Positions 1 to 7,569 of a stretch of DNA of 13,260 bases are shown here, piece after piece (the first letter of the stretch is position 1; every line of letters starts with the position of its first letter). Source of the DNA: JANNRR01 sp031401675 (lineage in GTDB: Bacteria; Pseudomonadota; Alphaproteobacteria; Rhodobacterales; Rhodobacteraceae); the NCBI GenBank assembly GCA_031401675.1, contig JANNRR010000172.1:1-13260 (forward strand), written 5' to 3'. Position numbers and translations under genes: made by a program. Under the pieces are notes generated by a model, which had not been told where the DNA came from, made no database searches, and was given only the letters and a program-made list of their open reading frames with translations.

Positions 1-26
1 TCCGTCAGCCAGAACAAATCACTCAT
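1..26 (-). CDS. IS5-family transposase, N-terminal fragment
   Basis: Only the first eight complete codons are in the window: ATG at 26-24, then S D L F W L T, running off the left edge. This opening is characteristic of IS5-family transposases, whose products are DDE enzymes that cut and rejoin the IS ends. An AGGGGG ribosome-binding sequence (38-33, minus strand) supports the start. Because the fragment is so short, the identification rests on this peptide, the hairpin around the ribosome-binding site and the terminal-repeat-like sequence at 88-102 together. Whether the downstream gene is intact cannot be seen. Confidence 0.55.
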
Positions 27-28
27 GC

Positions 29-45
29 GGCACCCCCTAGGTGCC
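29..45 (-). promoter_or_regulatory. Hairpin enclosing the IS5 transposase ribosome-binding site
   Basis: GGCACC-TAGGG-GGTGCC on the minus strand is a perfect 6-bp inverted repeat with a 5-nt loop, ending two bases before the transposase ATG. The purine-rich AGGGGG ribosome-binding sequence lies in its loop and 3' arm, so the folded RNA would hide it. Insertion sequences often use such structures to stop translation from transcripts entering from outside; here that is inference. Confidence 0.5.
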
Positions 46-176
46 AACAATGAATCAAACAACCATAGCGCGCGCAAGCAGTTTAACGGCTCCTGACCCT
101 AGCATCGTCGGCGGGCGTTTGCATCATCAATGCCAATCACCATTCTCAACGAAACTCTCGTGAAGTCATCTTTTTT

Positions 177-1547
177 TCATCGGTCATATCTACGCACCAT
201 TTCAGCTGCCATCAGGCTCTCCGGAATCCAGCGGTTGCCTCCAAGCCATACTTCCATCACCTCTTTGTTGCGGTTGCGCACCAGTCGTGCACTCTCTCCG
301 TGAATACCGTACCCATCGGACTGGCTGATCACGCCAAGATCCTTAGCCGTGACCGCGATTACATCAGGTGAGGCGAAAGGGTCGAGTTGGTCTGGGGAGG
401 CAATGAGCACTCGGTCGGCAAATGGCACAAGGTCAATGGCCGTTCCGAAGCTCCACCAGCGGCCAGACCAGGGTTGAGTGCGCGTCTTTGCTCCAGAATT
501 CTCGGCAAAAGTCTTCAGAATGTGGACCAGGCCGTTCGTCCACTTCTCTCCCATCCCATCGTTGGCATTGGTCAGAACAGAAAGACAAAGTGCTCGGCCG
601 GGAAGCACGGCTGTAAATGTCTTAGCGCTCTGGAACCCGCCACCATGCCCCGCCCATTCCCAGCCCCCGACGCTGCCTAAGCATAGTCCCAGGCCGTAGT
701 ACCCTTCATCGATCGAATGAGGGCTTCGCCACTGTCTCTTTAGCATGGCACGACGGCTGTCCGGCGAGAGCAGGCTCTTTTCGGCTTTCGGGTCAAGGCT
801 AGCAAAGAAACAGACAAGATCGGAGGCGGTTGAGACGAAACCCGTCGCGGGCGCAAGTGCGTGTGTTGGATTGTCGCCGGGGATGATGACTCGGCGGCCA
901 AGTGGCAATAAGCCACTGTGCCCACGCGCCACGGGCACACCAACGTCAAACGGGGCATCGGGCCTGGTTTCGTTGAGTCCAAATGGGGCCAGGATGTTGC
1001 GGGTGACCCAATCGTCGTACCGCTCACCAGAGATTGCTTCGATCACAAGACCCAGCAGACCGAAGCCGTGATTGGAGTATTTCATGCGCGTGTTCGGCGT
1101 GATCAGAGGCGGCCCGGCCAAGGCCGCCCGCAATTCGCCTTCATCCGCGAAGGGCCGCTCGTCAATCCACTGCCCTGCATCGGTGCCGTCCCTGATAATG
1201 CCGGCACCATGGGACAGAAGCTGCGTCAGTGTCACCGAGGCTACCGATGGATGAAGGCCGTCGACATGGCGCCCGACAGGGTCGTCGAGACCGAGCCTGC
1301 CTTCTTCGCGCAACATCAGGACCGCCGCTGCGGTGAAGCTCTTTGAATGCGACGCGACGCGAAAGCGGTGGCGCGGCGTTAGGTCCTCGCCAATGACTGC
1401 GTCGGCATGGCCGAAGGCGCGCTCAAAAATGACGCTTCCCTTGTGACCGACAGCGAGAACACACCCCGGCTGTCGGGTCAGACGCATCTGGAAAGCTAGC
1501 CAGTCGTTCATGTACACGAGTGCGTTATCCAGCCAACCTGTCATCAT
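177..1547 (-). CDS. Serine hydrolase, beta-lactamase/D-aminopeptidase fold
   Basis: This 456-residue protein belongs to the beta-lactamase-related (PF00144-type) serine hydrolases, which include class C beta-lactamases, D-aminopeptidases, esterases and amidases. The SxxK motif is S66-H-S-K69 (nucleophile and general base), the second motif is Y157-S-N159, and the third triad is probably H301-G-G303 where true beta-lactamases have KTG. About 100 C-terminal residues after position 355 look like the extra beta-rich domain found in some D-aminopeptidase/esterase relatives. No signal peptide is visible, so it is probably cytoplasmic and unlikely to be a resistance enzyme. GGAAGGGAA lies just upstream of two consecutive ATG codons (1547 and 1544); either could start. 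It follows the transporter ATPase by 31 nt as last gene of the operon. Its third codon positions look less GC-rich than the other operon genes, hinting at a different origin. The substrate is unknown; hydrolysis of an imported amide, ester or D-peptide is the likeliest role. Confidence 0.85.
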   Translation of the reverse strand: MMTGWLDNALVYMNDWLAFQMRLTRQPGCVLAVGHKGSVIFERAFGHADAVIGEDLTPRHRFRVASHSKSFTAAAVLMLREEGRLGLDDPVGRHVDGLHPSVASVTLTQLLSHGAGIIRDGTDAGQWIDERPFADEGELRAALAGPPLITPNTRMKYSNHGFGLLGLVIEAISGERYDDWVTRNILAPFGLNETRPDAPFDVGVPVARGHSGLLPLGRRVIIPGDNPTHALAPATGFVSTASDLVCFFASLDPKAEKSLLSPDSRRAMLKRQWRSPHSIDEGYYGLGLCLGSVGGWEWAGHGGGFQSAKTFTAVLPGRALCLSVLTNANDGMGEKWTNGLVHILKTFAENSGAKTRTQPWSGRWWSFGTAIDLVPFADRVLIASPDQLDPFASPDVIAVTAKDLGVISQSDGYGIHGESARLVRNRNKEVMEVWLGGNRWIPESLMAAEMVRRYDR

Positions 1548-1578
1548 TACTTCCCTTCCGCTCGCTGCGAGTCGGATT

Positions 1579-3213
1579 TCAAGAGTTCCGACGACTGGCG
1601 CGGCCCGGATCGGCGCGTCTCTCCAGCAGATTGTCTAGCCAGTCGGGGTCCATTTCGGGCACCGATGACAACAGCAGTTCCGTATACTCGTGGTAAGGCG
1701 GTGCAAGAACCTCGTCGCGGCTGCCCTGTTCCACCACCTTGCCCCGGAACATGACGACGATCCTGTCTGCAATCTGCCTGACTGTCGCAAGATCGTGGGT
1801 AATGAAGAGGTAGGACATGCCGAGATCGGCCTGAAGCCGCGCCAGCAGCTTCAGGATGTCCTGCGCAACCAACTGGTCCAGCGACGAGGTGACTTCGTCG
1901 CAGATGATCAGGTCGGGCTCGGCCGCCAGCGCCCTGGCGATGCAGACGCGCTGTTTCTCGCCGCCGGACAGTTCGGACGGAAAGCGAGTCAGGTAGCGGT
2001 CGGGAAGTTCGATCTGCGCCAGCAGGCCGGCAACCCGCTCGCGCTTTTCCTTTCCGCCAAGGCCGAAGTAGAATTCCATCGGGCGGCCAAGGATGTCGCA
2101 GACCCGCTGGCGCGGGTTCAGGGCGACGTCGGGCATCTGGTAGATCATCTGAAGACGCCGCAGCATGTCCTTGCCGCGATCGCCGTAGTGTGCAGGCAAC
2201 TCTTGCCCGCGGAACAGGATGCTGCCGCTGCTCGGCCTCAGGAGGCCCGTAACGGCGCGCGCGAGCGTACTTTTGCCGCTGCCAGATTCGCCGACCACGG
2301 CCACGGTCTGGCCCCTGGCCATTGTGAGGTTGACCTTTTTCAGGGCGGGCAGGCCGCCCGGATAGGCCGCCGTCACGTTCCGGACCTCGAGCACGGGCAG
2401 GCTGTCGTCCGAGGGGGGCGGCCTTGTCTCGCCGCCCTCGCGGGCCGACAGCAGGGCGCGCGTGTAGGCCTGTGCGGGGCTTGCCAGGACGTCGCGCAAC
2501 CGGCCTTCCTCGACCAGCTTGCCGTGGCGCAGCACCATGATGCGGTCGGCAAGCTGTGCCACAACGGCAAGGTCGTGGGTGATGTAGATCGCGGCAGAGT
2601 CTAGCTCGCGGATGGCGTCCTTGATCGACACCAGCACCTCGATCTGCGTCGTCACGTCCAGCGCCGTCGTCGGTTCATCGAAGACGATCAGGTCCGGCTT
2701 GCAGGCCATAGCCATGGCCACCATCGCGCGCTGCAGCTGTCCACCCGAAACCTGGTGCGGGAACCGGTGGCCGAAGGCGTCGGGGTCGGGCAGGCCGAAG
2801 CGGCCGTAAAGCGCGCGCGCATCCCGCTCGGCTTCGGCGCGCAACAGGATGCCGTGCTTGACCGGCGCTTCGGCATACTGGTTGATCAGGCGATGCGCCG
2901 GGTTGAATGCCGCAGCGGCACTTTGCGCGACGTAGGACACGCGCAGGCCGCGAACCTTGCGAAGCGTGTCCTCGGACGCCGTGGTAAGCTCGATGCCGTC
3001 GAAATTGATGGTCCCGGACGCAATCCTGCACCCCGCGCGGCACAGGCCCAGGCTGGCGATTCCAAGCGTCGACTTGCCCGCACCGGATTCACCGATCAGG
3101 CCCAGGACCTCGCCCCGATCAAGGTGCAGGTCTATGCCGTCGGTGATCGTGGTCCAGCGGTCCTGCTGGAAGCCCTCGACCGTCAGCTTCGTCATGGTCA
3201 ACAGACGCGACAT
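1579..3213 (-). CDS. Peptide-type ABC transporter, fused double ATPase (DppD-DppF-like)
   Basis: This 544-residue protein energises import by the neighbouring permeases and carries two complete nucleotide-binding domains in tandem. Domain 1 has Walker A GESGAGKS (41-48), a Q-loop at Q97, signature SGGQ (156-159), Walker B ending in D179-E180 and switch His213. Domain 2 has Walker A GESGSGKS (308-315), a Q-loop near Q359, signature LSGGEKQ (415-421), Walker B ending D439-E440 and His473. Each domain ends in the oligopeptide-type extension (motifs such as ALNPR at 364-368). In Escherichia coli the two ATPases are separate proteins; the fused form is common in alphaproteobacteria. Both ATP sites look catalytically complete. 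The start at 3213 has GGGAAG a few bases upstream; a second ATG seven codons in is less well placed. It lies 25 nt after the DppC-like permease gene. Confidence 0.93.
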   Translation of the reverse strand: MSRLLTMTKLTVEGFQQDRWTTITDGIDLHLDRGEVLGLIGESGAGKSTLGIASLGLCRAGCRIASGTINFDGIELTTASEDTLRKVRGLRVSYVAQSAAAAFNPAHRLINQYAEAPVKHGILLRAEAERDARALYGRFGLPDPDAFGHRFPHQVSGGQLQRAMVAMAMACKPDLIVFDEPTTALDVTTQIEVLVSIKDAIRELDSAAIYITHDLAVVAQLADRIMVLRHGKLVEEGRLRDVLASPAQAYTRALLSAREGGETRPPPSDDSLPVLEVRNVTAAYPGGLPALKKVNLTMARGQTVAVVGESGSGKSTLARAVTGLLRPSSGSILFRGQELPAHYGDRGKDMLRRLQMIYQMPDVALNPRQRVCDILGRPMEFYFGLGGKEKRERVAGLLAQIELPDRYLTRFPSELSGGEKQRVCIARALAAEPDLIICDEVTSSLDQLVAQDILKLLARLQADLGMSYLFITHDLATVRQIADRIVVMFRGKVVEQGSRDEVLAPPYHEYTELLLSSVPEMDPDWLDNLLERRADPGRASRRNS

Positions 3214-3238
3214 GGGGCGCTTCCCGCTTTACTGACTG

Positions 3239-4162
3239 CTAGTGTCGCTCCCGGGTTCCGGGGGACGTGGACAGATACCAGTCGACGACCATGTTCACAC
3301 CGATCGTCAGGAACGCGATCGCAAAGGCCGGGATAAGGCCATTGTAGACACCGAACGAGATCGCGCTGGAGTTCTCCTTGACCATGTTGCCCCAGTCGGC
3401 CGTCGGCGGCTGCAGCCCAAGCCCGAGAAAGCTGAGCGCGCTGATGAACAGGAAGACGAAACAGAACCGCATTCCGAACTCGGCGATCAGGGGGGGGATG
3501 GTGTTGGGCAGGATTTCGCGCCGCATTACCCAGAGAACCCCTTCGCCGCGCAGGCGCGCGGCCTCGACGTACTCGGTGACCACGATTTCCAGCGCGAGCG
3601 CCCGCGACAGGCGAAACACCCGTGATGAGTCGAGTAGCGCGATCACCAGAATCAGGACCATCGTCGAGGTGCCTGCTACCGACAGCACGACCAGCGCGAA
3701 GATGAGCGTGGGAAAGGCCATCAGGACGTCGACGATGCGGCTGGCGATCTGATCGACCCAGCCGCGCATCGCGGCGGCCAGAAAGCCGGTGGTCATGCCG
3801 ATGAAGAACGACAGGGCGACGATCACCAGGGCGATACTGATGGTGTTGCGCGCGCCGTAAAGCAGGCGCGAGTAGAGGTCGCGGCCGAGATGGTCGGTTC
3901 CGAGCCATGCCTTGCCGTCCGTCCGGCCGTCGTTGAGTTGCGTCCAGCACGGACCGGCGGCGGCAACGCCCTTCTCGGAGCAGTCGCTGGCCCAGATCCC
4001 TGGCTCCCACGGTCGGCCGATGATCTCGGTCTCGCTGAACGGCGCCAGCGCGGGCGCGAACAGGCAGGCAAGAAGGTTGATGCCGATGATGACGAAGCCC
4101 AGCTTCGCGCTCCACTTTGCGCCGAGGAAGGTCTTGCCCAAGCTCCGGATCACCGCGGCCAT
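3239..4162 (-). CDS. ABC transporter permease, DppC-like
   Basis: This is a 307-residue inner-membrane permease of the dipeptide/oligopeptide/nickel type. A first transmembrane segment covers about residues 21-40. A periplasmic stretch follows, ending in the family motif GTDHLGRDLYSRLLYGAR (88-105), and then about five more hydrophobic segments. The cytoplasmic EAA loop that docks on the ATPase begins EAARLRGEG (200-208) and continues to LPNTIPP. Length and layout are normal for DppC/OppC. It forms the translocation channel with the DppB-like partner encoded just upstream. Its ATG directly abuts the TAG stop of that gene (no intervening base) without an obvious ribosome-binding site, which points to translational coupling. 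The periplasmic loop at about 45-85 contains two cysteines (61, 72) that could form a disulfide. Confidence 0.93.
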   Translation of the reverse strand: MAAVIRSLGKTFLGAKWSAKLGFVIIGINLLACLFAPALAPFSETEIIGRPWEPGIWASDCSEKGVAAAGPCWTQLNDGRTDGKAWLGTDHLGRDLYSRLLYGARNTISIALVIVALSFFIGMTTGFLAAAMRGWVDQIASRIVDVLMAFPTLIFALVVLSVAGTSTMVLILVIALLDSSRVFRLSRALALEIVVTEYVEAARLRGEGVLWVMRREILPNTIPPLIAEFGMRFCFVFLFISALSFLGLGLQPPTADWGNMVKENSSAISFGVYNGLIPAFAIAFLTIGVNMVVDWYLSTSPGTRERH

Positions 4163-5119
4163 CTACTTGGGGTACCGCAGGCGAGGGTTTGCATAGATCG
4201 ACAGAACATCCGCGATCAGGTTCAAGAAGATGAACGTGCCCGCGAAGATCAGCGCGCAGGCCTGCACCACCGGCAGATCGCGCTTGAGCACGGAATCGGC
4301 CAGAAGCTGGCCCAGGCCTGGATAGACGAACACCACCTCGACCACCACGACGCCCACGACCAGATAGGCAAGGTTGACTGCGACCACGTTGATGATGGGC
4401 GCCAGCGCATTCGGCAAGGCGTGGAAGAACAGAATCCAGGAGTTCCGCATGCCCTTGAACCGCGCCATTTCGACATACGGGCTGGTCAGCACGTTGATGA
4501 TCGCGGCCCTGGTCAGCCGCATCATGTGGGCGGCGACGGCAAGAACCAGGGTCAGCACCGGCAGCGCGATGGTGAAAAGCCGATCCCAGAAGCCCATGTC
4601 GGGCGACACGGCGGCCATACTGGGAAAGATCGGGACCTGAACCGACAGGATCGCGATCAGCAGGTAGGCGATCAGGTACTCGGGAAAGGAAATCGTGGTC
4701 AGCGTGACCATCGACAGGATCTTATCGAGAAAGGTCTCGCGATAGAGCGCCATGACGAAGCCCAGGCCCACCGACAAGGGAACCGCAACCAGGGCGGCGG
4801 CGACGGCCAGAAACACGGTGTTCCAAAGCCGCATCCCGATCAGGTCGGCCACGGGGCGATTGTTGGCCAGCGAATTTCCCAGATCGCCCCGCAGGATGCC
4901 GCCAAGCCAATCAAGGTAGCGAATATGGACCGGCTGATCCAGGCCGAGTTCCAGCCGGAAGGCCGCAAGCGCCTCTGGCGTCGCCATCTGGCCCAGGATG
5001 GCGGTAGCCAGATCGCCCGGCAGCATCTCGACCCCCAGCGAAATCAGCACGGAAATCAGCAAAAGCGTTGCGATGGCGACCGCTACGCGCTTGAGGATGA
5101 GGACATGGAATTCATCCAT
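4163..5119 (-). CDS. ABC transporter permease, DppB-like
   Basis: This is a 318-residue membrane permease of the peptide/nickel ABC family. The order is typical of DppB: an N-terminal transmembrane helix (about 8-30), LPGDLA (33-38), the periplasmic motif LGLDQP (58-63), about five further helices, and the EAA loop starting EMARFKG (217-223) and continuing into HALPN. An in-frame ATG exists 12 codons earlier (5155), but MDEFHVLILKRV at 5119 gives the usual short cytoplasmic N-terminus. It also overlaps the stop of the preceding gene by only 8 nt, fitting translational coupling, so I chose 5119. Ribosome-binding sequences are weak at both positions. It pairs with the DppC-like permease, whose gene follows without a gap. 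Confidence 0.92.
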   Translation of the reverse strand: MDEFHVLILKRVAVAIATLLLISVLISLGVEMLPGDLATAILGQMATPEALAAFRLELGLDQPVHIRYLDWLGGILRGDLGNSLANNRPVADLIGMRLWNTVFLAVAAALVAVPLSVGLGFVMALYRETFLDKILSMVTLTTISFPEYLIAYLLIAILSVQVPIFPSMAAVSPDMGFWDRLFTIALPVLTLVLAVAAHMMRLTRAAIINVLTSPYVEMARFKGMRNSWILFFHALPNALAPIINVVAVNLAYLVVGVVVVEVVFVYPGLGQLLADSVLKRDLPVVQACALIFAGTFIFLNLIADVLSIYANPRLRYPK

Positions 5120-6758
5120 GCGCGGCCCCGCCACCGAGGTAACGGTCGAGCACATTCCGGGTGATGCGCATGACGTATGGATCGCGATCGATCAGGCCCG
5201 CCACCCAGTTGGTGGTGCCTGCGTGGAACACCTCGCCCTTGCCGCGGGACATGACGACGACCATTCCCGAACCGCGGATCACCCGGTCGAGCGTGTCTTC
5301 GGAGACCACGCCATAAAGCGTTTCGGCGACAAAGCGGGCGTCCTCGTCACCGACCGCGAGGTCCATCCCGCCGTGGCCCCGGTTCTCTTCCAGCAGGGTG
5401 GCCAGACCCATGGCGATGATCTCGATGCCGTCGGGCGCGCCGTCGTCGCCGGTGGAGAAGGGCAGGCCGCGGCGAAAGCTGTAGTCGAGGCCGTCAACCT
5501 CGTAGCCGAAGATCGTCGAGGCGCAACCGAACTGGTCGCCATAGTAGAGGTCGCTGCCGGCAAAGGCCCAGTGGCCGGGGCGGTAGACCGTGAACCCGCC
5601 CGATGCCCTGGGGCAGCAGAGCCCGTAGCGGCTGTAGGTTCCGCGGGTCGCATTGAGCCCGAAGGTCAGCGCACCCGGCCGGGCAACCTCGGGTGCTTCC
5701 CAGCTGGTCGTGCAGCGATCGGTGCCGCGCATCGGGTCGTCCGTCCGAGCGCGATACTTGTAGCAGACCTGCGTCGCACCGTCGTCGTCTAGCCGGGTCT
5801 GCCACATGAAGTTGCCGGCAAAGCGCGCCACCTTGCCGCCGCCTTCCACATAGGCGTCAACCGCATCGCGCATTTCCCATGTCCAGTATTCATCATGCCC
5901 AACGAACACGGCGCAGTCATAGGCCGCTAGGATACCAGGATCGCTGACCAGATCGTGCTGGGCGATCACATCAAGCGCAAGACCCTCTCCTTCGGCCCAG
6001 ACAAGGAACGGGCGTTCATAGCTTGCCCAGCCGGCATTGGCGTATCGCAGGCTGTAGCCGTTCGCATAGGCCCATTCCTTGTTGGGATAGCGCGGCGCAT
6101 CGCCGATGCCCGGCGGCCGGTCGAGGACACCGCGCGGGGCGCCGGGGGGTTGCCAGACAAAGCCCCGGCTCCACGGCCGGTGGATGCTGAGCCTGGTCGA
6201 GAACCCGGACCTGTCGGGGCCGGTGATGCCGTTGTAGGCACTGCTGCCGCCCCAGTCGTTGTAGGCGATCCATGTTCCGGTTGCCGCGATCAGAACCATG
6301 CGGGCGGTCTTGCCCGGCGCTGCAGGGCGCAGCAGGAACAGGTGCCGATGCTCGAAGGTTTCGTCGCCGCGCTGCACCGAGACCCGCAGGATGTATCCGC
6401 CCGACCGCCAGTCCGACGGCACGACGAAGGCATGGGCCACGGGCCATCCGCACCCCCGGACCGAGCAGTCCTCAGGCGTCGGATGCAAGGCCCCCACGAC
6501 CGCCCTTGCGCGAAAGAGGACCTCGGGCACCGCACCATCGCGCAGCACCTCGAGATCGAAGGCCGGGGCGGTGGTGGTGGCATGGATCTGCACCGTCTCG
6601 CCGGGTGAATAGGAAAGACGGTCGGTATAGCACCAGACCTCGAGTTCGTCTGGGTCGCGGCTGGTGCATTCGTAGACGTTTTCAAAGACCGCGCTGTTCC
6701 ATTGTCCCTGGACCGTGCGCCCTCGCCTCGTGCCTGGGTTAAGGGGGTTTGGGGCCAC
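5112..6758 (-). CDS. N,N-dimethylformamidase large-subunit-like hydrolase
   Basis: The protein resembles the large (beta) subunit of N,N-dimethylformamidase (DMFase), an iron enzyme that hydrolyses the amide bond of dimethylformamide. The N-terminal half (about 1-145) looks like a beta-rich domain. From about 155 the characteristic region follows, with YNDWGGSSAYNG (166-177), HDEYW (288-292), CYKY (332-335) and GYEVDG (418-423). Tyr291, Tyr333 and Glu420 are my candidates for the Tyr-Tyr-Glu iron ligands of characterised DMFase, but I could not align them. At about 548 residues it is shorter than known DMFase large subunits (about 760), and no small-subunit gene lies nearby. No signal peptide is seen. 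I chose GTG at 6758 because AAGGA (6772-6768) sits 9 nt upstream of it; an in-frame GTG at 6794 lacks such a site and would overlap the SDR gene. The substrate is probably a different amide, perhaps one imported by this operon's transporter. Confidence 0.8.
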   Translation of the reverse strand: MAPNPLNPGTRRGRTVQGQWNSAVFENVYECTSRDPDELEVWCYTDRLSYSPGETVQIHATTTAPAFDLEVLRDGAVPEVLFRARAVVGALHPTPEDCSVRGCGWPVAHAFVVPSDWRSGGYILRVSVQRGDETFEHRHLFLLRPAAPGKTARMVLIAATGTWIAYNDWGGSSAYNGITGPDRSGFSTRLSIHRPWSRGFVWQPPGAPRGVLDRPPGIGDAPRYPNKEWAYANGYSLRYANAGWASYERPFLVWAEGEGLALDVIAQHDLVSDPGILAAYDCAVFVGHDEYWTWEMRDAVDAYVEGGGKVARFAGNFMWQTRLDDDGATQVCYKYRARTDDPMRGTDRCTTSWEAPEVARPGALTFGLNATRGTYSRYGLCCPRASGGFTVYRPGHWAFAGSDLYYGDQFGCASTIFGYEVDGLDYSFRRGLPFSTGDDGAPDGIEIIAMGLATLLEENRGHGGMDLAVGDEDARFVAETLYGVVSEDTLDRVIRGSGMVVVMSRGKGEVFHAGTTNWVAGLIDRDPYVMRITRNVLDRYLGGGAAHG

Positions 6759-6771
6759 GGCAGGGTTTCCT

Positions 6772-7500
6772 TCAATGGCCGGCAGTGGTTCCACCGTCTA
6801 TCGACAAAGCAATTCCGGTAACAAAGCGCGCCTCCTGCGACGCCAGATAGAGAACACCATGCGCAATCTCTGCCGCATCGGCGACCCGCTTCAGCGGTGC
6901 GTAGTCGATCATCTTCTGCATGCTGTTGCGCTTGTTCATTTCGGTATCGACGTAGCCCGGACAGACGCAATTGACCCGAACGACCGGCGCCACCTCGATC
7001 GACATGGCACGGGTCATGTTGACGACCCCGCCTTTGGACGCGCAATAGACGGTGATGCCCGGGCAGCCCATCAGGCCGGCGTCCGACGCGATGTTGACGA
7101 TGTTTCCGCCCGAAAGGCGCAAGGCGGGCAGCGCGGCGCGACAGCAAAAGAAGGTGCCCTTCAGGTTCACGTCGACATGCGCGTCCCACATCGCCTCGTC
7201 CGAGGCCTCGACAGGCCGGCCCGACCCGATCCCGGCGCTGTTCACCAGGATGTCGAGGCCATCGAAGGCCTCGAGCGCCGTCTGCACCGCCAGTTCGCAT
7301 CCGGAGACGGTTCCGATATCGGCAGGAGCGGCCACCAGATTTGCGCCGCCGCCAAGCCGGGCGATCGCAGCCGCGACGGTTTCTGTTGTCTTGCCGTTGA
7401 CCGCCACTCGCGCGCCGGCATCAAGGAACGCACGGGCGATGGCAAACCCGATGCCGCGGCTTGCGCCGGTCACGAGCACCCGCTTGTCGGTGAAATCCAT
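6772..7500 (-). CDS. SDR-family NAD(P)-dependent oxidoreductase
   Basis: This 242-residue classical short-chain dehydrogenase/reductase interconverts an alcohol and a ketone. The cofactor loop is TGASRGIG (11-18), and the structural NSAG motif is at 87-90 with Asn112 in VNLKG. The catalytic residues are Ser139, Tyr152 and Lys156 (YCASK). The PGYVDT segment (181-186) and an IDGG C-terminal motif complete the pattern. Arg15 could favour NADP(H), but the cofactor cannot be decided from sequence alone. Length is normal. GAGGGGG (7514-7508) lies 7 nt before the ATG. It lies 69 nt after the solute-binding protein gene, across a strong hairpin, and its TGA is 13 nt before the start of the DMFase-like gene. 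Its substrate is probably a hydroxyl or keto group on the imported compound or a hydrolysis product. FabG-like annotation would be an over-reading given this context. Confidence 0.9.
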   Translation of the reverse strand: MDFTDKRVLVTGASRGIGFAIARAFLDAGARVAVNGKTTETVAAAIARLGGGANLVAAPADIGTVSGCELAVQTALEAFDGLDILVNSAGIGSGRPVEASDEAMWDAHVDVNLKGTFFCCRAALPALRLSGGNIVNIASDAGLMGCPGITVYCASKGGVVNMTRAMSIEVAPVVRVNCVCPGYVDTEMNKRNSMQKMIDYAPLKRVADAAEIAHGVLYLASQEARFVTGIALSIDGGTTAGH

Positions 7501-7529
7501 GCCAGAGCCCCCTCGTGTTGCGTAGGAAC

Positions 7530-7556
7530 GCGGCCGCCCTTGGCAGGGGCGGCCGC
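7530..7556 (-). promoter_or_regulatory. Strong intercistronic hairpin after the solute-binding protein gene
   Basis: GCGGCCGCCC (7530-7539) and GGGCGGCCGC (7547-7556) form a perfect 10-bp GC-only stem with a 7-nt loop. The stem begins 13 nt past the solute-binding protein stop and 30 nt before the SDR start. No run of T follows on the minus strand, so it is not a canonical intrinsic terminator. In ABC operons such stem-loops often protect the 3' end of the binding-protein message, or partly terminate transcription, so that this subunit is made in excess. That role is inferred here. Confidence 0.7.
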
Positions 7557-7569
7557 TCCAGTCATTTCG

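Larger units (their letters stand above)
1..100 (-). mobile_element. End of an IS5-family insertion sequence (partial)
   Basis: The minus strand carries a start codon at 26-24 followed by codons for MSDLFWLT, which matches the N-terminus typical of IS5-family (IS427-like) transposases as I remember them. Outside it, on the plus strand, GGCTCCTGACCC (88-99) followed by CTAG (99-102) resembles a terminal inverted repeat of that group abutting a CTAG target site. The rest of the element lies outside the window, so the other end and the target duplication cannot be checked. The exact boundary (about 98-102) is an estimate. Confidence 0.6.

Noticed and set aside
103..176. Possible terminator for the minus-strand operon
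   Set aside because: The T-run at 171-177 is a run of A on the transcribed strand and lies at the stop codon. I found only a weak 4-bp stem (GCAT/ATGC) and no following U-run.
177..1547. Beta-lactamase antibiotic-resistance gene
   Set aside because: There is no signal peptide, the third motif is HGG instead of KTG, an extra C-terminal domain is present, and the gene sits in a catabolic operon. A D-aminopeptidase or esterase-like role fits better.
3198..4115. 305-codon minus-strand frame across the DppC-like gene
   Set aside because: It is arginine-rich and off-frame relative to a clear permease with an EAA loop.
3890..5164. 424-codon plus-strand open frame
   Set aside because: It is antisense to the two permease genes, and its composition is rich in His, Gln, Asp and Arg as expected for a shadow of membrane-protein codons.
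6290..7300. 336-codon minus-strand frame overlapping the SDR and DMFase-like genes
   Set aside because: It is an off-frame reading of two recognisable genes with no motif of its own.
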